18,890 nucleotides of DNA from Spirochaetaceae bacterium (GTDB taxonomy: Bacteria > Spirochaetota > Spirochaetia > SZUA-6 > Bin103), in assembly GCA_028818385.1 (NCBI GenBank), contig JAPPNY010000160.1, forward strand, positions 23,559 through 42,448. Direction: 5' to 3'. How positions within the stretch are numbered: the stretch's first letter is position 1; every line of letters begins with the position of its first letter. The position numbers and the translations under genes were made by a program. Below the pieces are notes generated by a model that had not been told where the DNA came from, made no database searches, and worked only from the letters and a program-made list of their open reading frames with translations. Below are positions 1 through 6,180 of this stretch, one piece after another.

Positions 1-90
1 TTTCCTAAAGTTGTCCACACCCCCCCCGGCGGCCCGCGGCGCCGCCCCCCCCCCCCGGGCGGGGCGGGGGGGGGGGGGGGTTTTTACCCC
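1..90. other. Homopolymer-rich contig-end sequence, probable artefact
   Basis: This stretch is dominated by long runs of C (positions about 20-27, 45-56 and 87-97) and G (about 66-80), joined by a short TTTTTA. It is unlike any other part of the window. A G run facing C runs across a short linker looks like a sequencing or assembly end artefact, such as no-signal poly-G reads joined to their complement. The reading frame of the neighbouring creatininase stays open through it, but the residues become almost all glycine, so it should not be trusted as coding sequence. Confidence 0.6.
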
Positions 91-444
91 CCCCCCCGCC
101 GCCCCCAGGACCAGGTTGCCGCCGTGCATGTTGAGCAGCACGACGTAGCGGAACCCCTGTCCGATCAGGTCCAGGGCGAGCTCCTTGACCACGGTCAGGA
201 GGGTGCTCGGGCTGAGCGACACCGAGCCGCGGAAGCCGGCGTGCGCCTCCGAGTTGCTGAACGGCAGCACCGGCAGCAGGAACGCATCCAGCCGTTCCGC
301 CACCCCGCGCGCCACCGCTTCCGCCTCCAGCGAATCGGTCGCCAGCGGCAGGTAGCTGCCGTGCTGCTCGGTGGCGCCGACCGGCAGGATCGCCAGTTCC
401 GTGCCGCTCGCCGCCAGTTCCGCGGATGTGTTGCAGGCGTCCAG
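91..444 (-). CDS. Creatininase-family amidohydrolase, partial (3' end missing)
   Basis: Reading the minus strand gives a clear creatininase/creatinine amidohydrolase N-terminal half. It has ELAILPVGATEQHGSYLPL, the family metal-binding Glu and His near the N-terminus, then LPFSNSEAHAGFRGSVSLS, and finally VVLLNMHGGN, the counterpart of the usual NGHGGN. Family members are metal-dependent cyclic amide hydrolases, and many act on substrates other than creatinine. The C-terminal half lies beyond the window start. The frame has an upstream stop at 490-492 but no ATG, GTG or TTG between that stop and the conserved core. The best available initiator is a CTG at 444, used here only as a nominal boundary. 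Either a rare or leaderless start is used, or the 5' end carries a frameshift. Family identity is secure; the 5' end and exact function are not. Confidence 0.7.
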
Positions 445-454
445 GATAGGGCTG

Positions 455-482
455 GGTAAAGCGAACCCTCCCGCTTTGTCAA
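455..482 (-). promoter_or_regulatory. Possible sigma-70-like promoter upstream of the creatininase gene
   Basis: On the minus strand a perfect TTGACA (plus positions 477-482) is followed after 16 bases by TTTACC (455-460), a poor -10 match at three of six positions. Transcription from it would begin near 448, almost at the first usable codon of the creatininase frame, so the message would be nearly leaderless. The -35 match is good and the -10 is weak, so this is a tentative call. Confidence 0.25.
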
Positions 483-529
483 GGTTGAGTCAGGCGTCAC
501 GGGACCATCCGCGGTAGGATTTCCCTGGC

Positions 530-1606
530 ATGAGCGGAACGATGGGTGCCGCCACACCGGGTGCCGGAGCCGGCCGGCCGCGGTTTGCGCTGGTGGGGTG
601 CGGGGACTTCGGCAAGCACCTGGCGCGCTACGCGGTCGAGCAAGCCGAGCTGGCGGCGCTGTGCGATCCCGACGCCGGCAACCTGGCGGCTACGGCCACC
701 GAGCTGGGTGCCGAGGTGCCCGGCTACGGCGATTACCGCGAGCTGCTGCGGCGCGAGCGCCTGGACGCGGTGCTGGTGACCGCCGCCAACCACGTGCACG
801 CGGAGATCACCGTGGCGGCCGCCGAGGCCCGCGTGCACGTGTTCTGCGAGAAGGCGATGGCGCGCACGGCGCGGGAGTGCTGGGATATGGTGGCGGCGTG
901 CCGGCGCCACGGCGTGAAGCTGATGGTCGGGCACAAGCGGCGGCTTCGGCCGCCTTGGGCACGGATGGTGGAGCTGACCGGCGACGACCTGCTCGGAGCT
1001 CCGCTGTCGATCACGGTGGCGCAGTACACGGACAACCGGCCCTACGAGTTCTTCGACACCTGGTGGTCAGACCCGGCGTGCGGCGGCGGCTTCCTCCACA
1101 TGCACGGCGTGCACGTGATCGACTGGTTCCGCGCCATGTGCGGCGACGCCCGGGACGTGCACGCCGTATACGGGCCGCAGCACGATCCCCGCTACGGGTT
1201 CCGGGACGTCCTGCATGCGACCTACCGGTTCCACTCCGGCGCCGTGGCCACGATCGCCGGCGGCCTGTCGTTTCCGCTGCACCAGTTCCGCGAGTCGCAG
1301 GGACCGTGGGGCGAGTGCCGGCACGGCGGCTTCAAGCTGGTGCCGGCCCTTGACCACATCGACCTGTACTGGCAGCGCCTTGATGCTCCGGCCGCGCGGC
1401 ACGAGCGGTTCGACGACCTGGGGTTCGACCACGCGTACCGGCGCGAGATCGGCGACTTCTTCCGCTGGATCGGCACCGGCGCGGAGCCGTGCCTGACCTG
1501 GGTGGAGGGGCTGCGCTGCGTGGAGATGATGGAAGGCGCGTACCGCTCCGCGCAGCAGGAGGGGCGCGTGGTCGAGTTCCCGCTGCACCCTGAGCTGGAA
1601 CCGTGA
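530..1606 (+). CDS. Gfo/Idh/MocA-family NAD(P)-dependent oxidoreductase
   Basis: The 358-residue product has the usual family length and layout. An N-terminal Rossmann fold carries FALVGCGDFGKH (residues 19-30) for NAD(P) binding. The catalytic-lysine motif follows as HVFCEKAMA (103-111), where the usual EKP reads EKA. The C-terminal domain has CGGGFLHMHGVHVIDWF (184-200), which supplies the active-site His and Asp. Enzymes of this family oxidise or reduce a sugar, inositol or glycoside hydroxyl; the substrate cannot be read from sequence. The ATG at 530 has AGGA at 516-519, a rather long 10-base spacer. A second ATG at 542 would remove only four residues. It heads a same-strand run with the dehydratase (28-base gap) and the lactonase, which suggests it makes a lactone for that pathway. 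It is cytoplasmic, with no signal peptide. Confidence 0.9.
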   Translation: MSGTMGAATPGAGAGRPRFALVGCGDFGKHLARYAVEQAELAALCDPDAGNLAATATELGAEVPGYGDYRELLRRERLDAVLVTAANHVHAEITVAAAEARVHVFCEKAMARTARECWDMVAACRRHGVKLMVGHKRRLRPPWARMVELTGDDLLGAPLSITVAQYTDNRPYEFFDTWWSDPACGGGFLHMHGVHVIDWFRAMCGDARDVHAVYGPQHDPRYGFRDVLHATYRFHSGAVATIAGGLSFPLHQFRESQGPWGECRHGGFKLVPALDHIDLYWQRLDAPAARHERFDDLGFDHAYRREIGDFFRWIGTGAEPCLTWVEGLRCVEMMEGAYRSAQQEGRVVEFPLHPELEP

Positions 1607-1634
1607 TCGCCGCGCGCGGCTCGGGAGGCCGGGC

Positions 1635-2813
1635 ATGGGCCGGATGAAGATCACCGACGTGCGCTGCTCGGTGGCTGCCGTGCCACGTCCCGGCGGCGGC
1701 GCGCACCGCAACTGGGTGTTCGTCCGCGTCGACACCGACGCCGGCCTGCAGGGGGTGGGCGAGGCGACCACCGAGCACCACGAGCTGGCGATCAAGGCGC
1801 ACGTGGAAAGCGAGCTTCGGCCGCGCCTGCTGGGCATGGACCCGGCCGACATCGAGCGTGTGTGGCAGCTCGGCTTCCGCGAGTTCTGGTGGCGCCGCGG
1901 GGTCGTCCACGGCAGCGCCATGAGCGGCATCGACCAGGCGCTGTGGGACATCGCCGGCAAGGCGGCGGGGCTGCCGGTGTTCAAGCTGCTCGGCGGCCGG
2001 GTGCGGGACCGCGTGCGCTGCTACATCCGCTTCGGACCCGAGTTCTTCGGCGTGGAGCTGGAGGATGCGGCCCGCCGCGCCCTGGAGTTGGGGTTCGACG
2101 CCTTCAAGCACGGCTTCGGCAGCGTCACCCGGCCGTATGACGCGCAGCGCCAGGCCGACGTGGCGGTGGCCGAGGTGGGCCGGCTGCGGCGGATCCTGGG
2201 CGGCGGGACCGCGCTGATGGTCGACGCGGCCGGCATGTTCGATCCCCAAGCCGCCCACCGGCTGCTGCAGGGGCTGGAGCCGCTCGCCCCGCTGTTCGTG
2301 GAGGAGCCGACCAACCAGGACACGGTGGCGCCAACGGCGCGGCTCAAGCAGAGCTTTCCGGGGATGAAGATCGCCCTGGGCGAGCGCATGGTCTCGCGCT
2401 GGGACTTCCGCGCCTGGTTCGAAGGGGGGGCGATCGACGTGTGCCAGGCGGACATCAGCCACGCCGGGGGCATCAGCGAGCTGCTGCGCATCGCCCACTA
2501 CGCCGAGGTGTACGGCATCCTCATGGCGCCGCACAATCCGTACGGCCCGGTGGCCCTTGCCGCCTCGGCCCAAGTGGCGGCCGCGATCCAGAACTTCCTG
2601 ATCCTCGAGCACTGCCCCCTGCAGCCGTGGTTCGACCGCCTGCAGCGGGAGCCGCTGCCGGTGACCGGCGGCCACATCGACGTGGACGAGCTGGCGCGGC
2701 GGCCGGGACTGGGAGTGGAGTTGGACGAGGAGGTGCTCGCCGCGATGGACGGTCATACGCCGCTGGATCCCGGGCGCTTCGAGTTGCCCGACGGCGGCAC
2801 GCCGCTACTCTGA
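1635..2813 (+). CDS. Mandelate racemase/muconate lactonizing (enolase superfamily) protein, probable sugar-acid dehydratase
   Basis: The 392-residue protein has the two-domain enolase-superfamily layout: an alpha+beta cap (about 1-125) and a TIM barrel. The three Mg2+ ligands fit D197 (LMVDAAG), E223 or E224 (FVEEP) and E250 (ALGER). K158 (AFKHGFG) sits where a catalytic lysine is expected. D273 (QADISHAGG) and H300 (MAPHNPYGPVA) form an Asp-His dyad 27 residues apart, the spacing known from mandelate racemase. The PHNPYGP signature is typical of galactonate/gluconate-type acid-sugar dehydratases. The likely reaction is dehydration of an aldonate to a 2-keto-3-deoxy acid; racemase activity cannot be excluded. 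GGGAGG at 1623-1628 is 6 bases before ATG 1635. A second in-frame ATG at 1644 (MKITDV) would also fit the family. It lies between the oxidoreductase and lactonase genes, stopping 7 bases before the latter. Confidence 0.9.
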   Translation: MGRMKITDVRCSVAAVPRPGGGAHRNWVFVRVDTDAGLQGVGEATTEHHELAIKAHVESELRPRLLGMDPADIERVWQLGFREFWWRRGVVHGSAMSGIDQALWDIAGKAAGLPVFKLLGGRVRDRVRCYIRFGPEFFGVELEDAARRALELGFDAFKHGFGSVTRPYDAQRQADVAVAEVGRLRRILGGGTALMVDAAGMFDPQAAHRLLQGLEPLAPLFVEEPTNQDTVAPTARLKQSFPGMKIALGERMVSRWDFRAWFEGGAIDVCQADISHAGGISELLRIAHYAEVYGILMAPHNPYGPVALAASAQVAAAIQNFLILEHCPLQPWFDRLQREPLPVTGGHIDVDELARRPGLGVELDEEVLAAMDGHTPLDPGRFELPDGGTPLL

Positions 2814-2820
2814 AAGAGCC

Positions 2821-3696
2821 ATGAACCCGACGCCGGCCGTGCCCCGCTTCGACAACGAGAAGATCGTCCACGTCCCGGGGGTGGACCACCCCGAGTCGCT
2901 GGCGGTCGGCCCGCGCGGGGAGCTGTACACCACCGGCACCGGCTGCCAGGTGTACCGGGTCGACGTGGCGGCCAACCGCGCCGAGCAGTTTGCCGCCACC
3001 GCCAACCGCTGTCTGGGCCAGGCGGTCGATGCCGCCGGCAACCTGTACTGCGCGGAGACCGGCCTCGGCGCCGTGGTCAGGGTCACGCCGGACGGGTCGG
3101 TCACCACCTACGCCACAGGACCTGCGGGACGCCCGTTTCTCTGCGCCAACTACCCGGCCTTCGACCGCCGTGGCGCCCTGTACCTGTCCGACAGCGGTGA
3201 CTGGTCAGGCGCCGTCAACGGTCGGCTCTACAAGATCGAGCCCGGCGGCGGCGCCGCGCGCCTCTGGTACCCGGACGCGGTCGACACGCCCAACGCCATC
3301 GCCCTGGACGCCGCCGAGCGCTACCTGTACCTGGTGGAGACGTTCGGCGCCGGCATCGCACGCGTGGCGATCGACGACGACGGGTCCGCCGGCCGCTTCG
3401 AGCGCGTGCTGCACATGCCGCGCCACGTCCCTGACGGCATCGCCTTCGACGAACAGGGCCGGCTGTGGATCGCCTGCCACCGCCCGGACGCCATCTACGT
3501 GTTCGATCTGGACAGCCGCCGCCTGGAGCTGTTCGCCGAGGACTGGATGGGAGAGGCGCTGCGCGGCCCGACCGACGTCGCCTTCGCCGGCCCCGAACGT
3601 GACATCCTGTTCGCCGCCTCCCTGGACAACCTGGTCATCCACCGCTTCGACGGCGTCGGCGTGCGCGGACTCCCGCTCAACCACCCGGCCCTCTGA
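2821..3696 (+). CDS. SMP-30/gluconolactonase/LRE-family protein, probable sugar lactonase
   Basis: The 291-residue product is a six-bladed propeller of the SMP-30/gluconolactonase family, at the usual length. Expected divalent-metal ligands are visible: E25 (HPESLA), N158 (TPNAIALD) and D205 (VPDGIAFD). N110 (CANYPAF) fits the substrate-side asparagine. Such enzymes hydrolyse aldonolactones to aldonates in the cytoplasm. The ATG is only 7 bases beyond the dehydratase stop, with AAAGAG as a weak ribosome site, so translation is probably coupled. Gene order puts a dehydrogenase, a dehydratase and a lactonase in one operon, the combination needed to oxidise a free sugar, open its lactone and dehydrate the acid. 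No signal peptide is seen. The substrate is unknown. Confidence 0.9.
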   Translation: MNPTPAVPRFDNEKIVHVPGVDHPESLAVGPRGELYTTGTGCQVYRVDVAANRAEQFAATANRCLGQAVDAAGNLYCAETGLGAVVRVTPDGSVTTYATGPAGRPFLCANYPAFDRRGALYLSDSGDWSGAVNGRLYKIEPGGGAARLWYPDAVDTPNAIALDAAERYLYLVETFGAGIARVAIDDDGSAGRFERVLHMPRHVPDGIAFDEQGRLWIACHRPDAIYVFDLDSRRLELFAEDWMGEALRGPTDVAFAGPERDILFAASLDNLVIHRFDGVGVRGLPLNHPAL

Positions 3697-3711
3697 GGCG
3701 CGGGCGCGCGG

Positions 3712-5820
3712 CTATTCGGCGAGGCGGTCGCGGGTGGCGCGCAGGAAGCGCAGGCAGTACTCGTTGATGCTGGCGATGGCGCCGCGGTCGGAGTTGTCGG
3801 CGGCGACGGAGGCGTACGCCTGCACCGCCGCGGTGAGGTGGGCGAGGGCGGCGCTCACGCCGGCCAGTGCGTCGTCATGGCGGCCCGCGGCTTCGGCGAC
3901 GCCCGCCTCGCGCGTGGCTGCCACCGCATCCAGATAGCCCACCGCGAAGCGCAGCCGCTCCGCGTGGTAGCGCGCGAACGGCACCCCCGCCGGCCGCGCC
4001 ACGGTGATGGCTTCACCGACCCGCGCCAATGCAGCGGCATAGCGCTCGCGCACGTCGTGCAGCTCCGCCGACAGCGGCTCGCCCGCCTGCCAATGCTTCT
4101 CCATCATCCCCGGCACCGGGAAGGAGAACCCCATGCCGTGACGGTCCAGGTCGTCGGTGATCGCATCCACCTGCTGCCAGGCCGTTACCAGCGGGGCTGC
4201 CGCCGCCTCGCCGCAGACGCCCGCTGCCAGTTCCCGGTACGCCGCCACCGGCGTGCAGTCGGCGTCCCAGCAGCAGCGCGCCATGTAGCGCATCGTCGGG
4301 TCCAGGTCGCCGATCATCCAGTGGCGGGTGCTGAACCCGCTCCAGCCGTCCGCGCGCATGCGCGTGGCGAGGGTGTGCAGCGGCCTGGTGGCCAGTTGCG
4401 GAAGGACGCCCACGTTGTCGTCGGCCAGCGTGAAGATGAAGCGGCTCGGCATCGCGTCGGGCACGGCGTTGTCCATCACCTCGATGTGGTCGGCGGCGCG
4501 CCGCGCCGTGTAGTCGATGAACGCAACCACGCCCGCGCCGGGCGGCGCGATGCGCGGCAGGATCGGCAGCAGCTCCTCGGCCGGCTGGCCGTACAGGATG
4601 CGCGCAGGCGTCGCGTGGCCGGGGCGCTCCAGCACGCTGCGATCCTCCAGCACGCAGTCGATCAGCCGCAGCATGGCGATGTCGCCGAGCACCCGTGACT
4701 CCTGGCGGCCGGGTCCGCCGTGCACGTCGGTGCGGCGCCGCGCGTTCGCCAGCGCCTGCTCCAGCGTCAGGACCTCGGAGATGGCGTACTTGTCGTCCAG
4801 GCTGCGCCACGCGTCCTCGGCGCGATCCAGCCACTCGCGGTGCTCGGGAAAACCCAGGAACAGGCGCTCGACCCCGGGATAGGTGTGCAGGTGGGCCGAG
4901 ATCTTGGTGCGCGCCAGGTCGACGAGCAGCGGGTCGTCGGGAGCCTGGTCGCTGCCGGGGACGCAGGTCCTCTCCGCGAGCTGGCGGGCCACGTGCGCCC
5001 CCGGAATGACCGGCATGAACTCCCGCGGATACTCGAGCAGCGACAGCGACATGCTGCTGCCGATGCCGCGGGCGGCTGCGTGCTCGATGATCCCGGCGGC
5101 GAGGCGGCGGGCGGCGGCGTGGCGCTCGTGGTAGTCGTCGATCCCGGCCAGGTCGGGGTTCTCGAACTCGTCGGCCCCCCCGAACAGCTCGCGGCCCACG
5201 GTGTGCTCGTCCACCGGGTAGCGGAACCCGAACCAGGAGCAGCCGGTGCTCTTGGCCACGCCGCGGAACTCGTAGTGGACGAACGACTGCCACGGCCACA
5301 GCGACAGCAGGACCTCGTTGAAGGCGTTCTTGGCGAGCTGGTCGATGAAGCGCCGATTCTCCGCGAGCCCCCACGACTCGGGACCGCAGACGAAGTCGTT
5401 GATCAGGCGCCAGCAGCGCGTGTCCAGATTCGGGGCGCAGGTGCGGTCGCCGTCCGGCAGGCGCAACGGCCCGGGATCGTCGGGCAGCAGGTCTCCGCTC
5501 AACAGGAACTGCACTCCCCAGCCGCGCACCAGTTCGTACACGGCCCAGAGGGTGGCGGCCGGGCTGCCTCCGGCGGCCAGCAGGTGATCGCCTCCCGCCG
5601 GGCGCGTGAAGCGCCGCAGGGTGTAGCTCTGCGGCTCGTCCGGCGCCGCCAGCCCGGCGCCTGCGCCGTCCAGCCACACGCTGGCGCGTGCCTCCACCGG
5701 CCGCGCGGAAACCACCGCGGCAACGCCGAACAGGTCGCGGGCGTAGCGCGCCAGCTCGGCGGCGGCGAATGCCGTGATGGATTCGGGACTCGGACCGGTC
5801 ACGATCTGCAGGTTGGTCAT
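3712..5820 (-). CDS. GH67/GH115-like (alpha-glucuronidase-type) protein
   Basis: This is a 702-residue protein without a signal peptide. The first 120 residues match the N-terminal alpha/beta domain found before GH67, GH115 and GH20 catalytic barrels. That domain ends in the characteristic run AATLWAVYELVRGWGVQFLL (residues 88-107), followed by RRFIDQLAKNAFNEVLLSLW (156-175), which resembles the first barrel strand of alpha-glucuronidase-like proteins. The middle is barrel-like and the last ~150 residues are Ala-rich and probably helical. A catalytic pair could not be assigned confidently, so activity on a glucuronide or other glycoside is inference. The frame stays open 34 codons upstream, but the start is fixed at 5820 by a strong AGGAGGTGG. 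The gene ends 15 bases from the lactonase stop (convergent) and is divergent from the antitoxin gene across a 111-base gap. Confidence 0.75.
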   Translation of the reverse strand: MTNLQIVTGPSPESITAFAAAELARYARDLFGVAAVVSARPVEARASVWLDGAGAGLAAPDEPQSYTLRRFTRPAGGDHLLAAGGSPAATLWAVYELVRGWGVQFLLSGDLLPDDPGPLRLPDGDRTCAPNLDTRCWRLINDFVCGPESWGLAENRRFIDQLAKNAFNEVLLSLWPWQSFVHYEFRGVAKSTGCSWFGFRYPVDEHTVGRELFGGADEFENPDLAGIDDYHERHAAARRLAAGIIEHAAARGIGSSMSLSLLEYPREFMPVIPGAHVARQLAERTCVPGSDQAPDDPLLVDLARTKISAHLHTYPGVERLFLGFPEHREWLDRAEDAWRSLDDKYAISEVLTLEQALANARRRTDVHGGPGRQESRVLGDIAMLRLIDCVLEDRSVLERPGHATPARILYGQPAEELLPILPRIAPPGAGVVAFIDYTARRAADHIEVMDNAVPDAMPSRFIFTLADDNVGVLPQLATRPLHTLATRMRADGWSGFSTRHWMIGDLDPTMRYMARCCWDADCTPVAAYRELAAGVCGEAAAAPLVTAWQQVDAITDDLDRHGMGFSFPVPGMMEKHWQAGEPLSAELHDVRERYAAALARVGEAITVARPAGVPFARYHAERLRFAVGYLDAVAATREAGVAEAAGRHDDALAGVSAALAHLTAAVQAYASVAADNSDRGAIASINEYCLRFLRATRDRLAE

Positions 5821-5824
5821 GGCA

Positions 5825-5833
5825 CCACCTCCT
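5825..5833 (-). promoter_or_regulatory. Strong ribosome binding site fixing the start of the GH67-like gene
   Basis: AGGAGGTGG on the minus strand lies 4 bases before the ATG at 5820. It decides between this start and the longer open frame that runs to 5922. The extra N-terminal residues are Arg- and Pro-rich and unlike the family. Confidence 0.7.
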
Positions 5834-5858
5834 GCGGGCTCAGTTCTTGGCACAGACT

Positions 5859-5885
5859 GTACCCAACTGCACGCGGTCTGGGTAC
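5859..5885. promoter_or_regulatory. Inverted repeat, candidate operator in divergent intergenic region
   Basis: GTACCCA at 5859-5865 and its exact complement TGGGTAC at 5879-5885 are separated by 13 bases. The half-site centres are 20 bases apart, about two helical turns, as expected for a dimer binding one face of DNA. It sits between the divergent GH67-like gene (start 5820) and the RHH antitoxin gene (start 5932), so a bound protein could control both. RHH antitoxins commonly autoregulate by binding such repeats. A single 7-bp repeat can arise by chance, so this is a candidate only. Confidence 0.4.
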
Positions 5886-5931
5886 GTGACGGACGAGGGA
5901 CGGGCCGAGACAGTCTTATCACTGGAGAGTC

Positions 5932-6180
5932 ATGTCGCTACTCTGGTCGTCGATGACGGACTCAAGACGAGCCACCATTTGCTTCGACCCTCATGTGTAT
6001 CGCGGGCTCCGCATCAAGGCAGCCGCAATCGACCGCACGATTTCCGATCTGGTCAACGAGGCCGTCCGTATGCAATTGGCAGAGGACGCCGAGGACCTTG
6101 CGGCGTTCGAAGAGCGCGCGACCGAACCCGCTCTGAGGTTCGGAGATGCCCTGAACGACCTCAAGCGCCGTGGCACTTGA
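5932..6180 (+). CDS. RelB/CopG-like ribbon-helix-helix antitoxin, no toxin partner
   Basis: The 82-residue product has a beta strand RRATICFDPHVYRGLRIKAA followed by two helices (DRTISDLVNEAVRMQLAED), the ribbon-helix-helix pattern of antitoxin repressors. Its C-terminal tail, AAFEERATEP...DALNDLKRRGT, is the toxin-wrapping tail typical of RelB-like proteins that precede a RelE/ParE toxin. GGAGAG precedes the ATG at 5932. The ATG at 5953 (MTDSRR) gives a more typical N-terminus and may be the true start. The expected toxin is absent: the next frame overlaps the stop by 11 bases and encodes a beta-propeller protein instead. Base composition over 5941-6180 is about 61% G+C, clearly lower than the 70-80% of neighbouring rows, which hints at separate ancestry. 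Confidence 0.75.
   Translation: MSLLWSSMTDSRRATICFDPHVYRGLRIKAAAIDRTISDLVNEAVRMQLAEDAEDLAAFEERATEPALRFGDALNDLKRRGT

Noticed and set aside
1332..2756. 474-codon open frame on the minus strand
   Set aside because: It lies antisense to the end of the oxidoreductase gene and the first dehydratase gene. Its product is His/Arg/Gln-rich low-complexity shadow sequence without motifs, while the plus frame has intact family motifs.
3697..3711. Possible terminator between the convergent lactonase and GH67-like genes
   Set aside because: Only 15 bases separate the stops. The sequence is GC-rich without a clear stem and T-run, so no terminator can be supported.
4013..5677. 554-codon open frame on the minus strand in another frame
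   Set aside because: Arg/Ala/Gly-rich out-of-frame reading of the GH67-like gene, with no recognisable domain.
4720..5889. 389-codon open frame on the plus strand
   Set aside because: Antisense to the GH67-like gene. The long opening is an effect of high GC in codon position three; no family pattern and no ribosome site.
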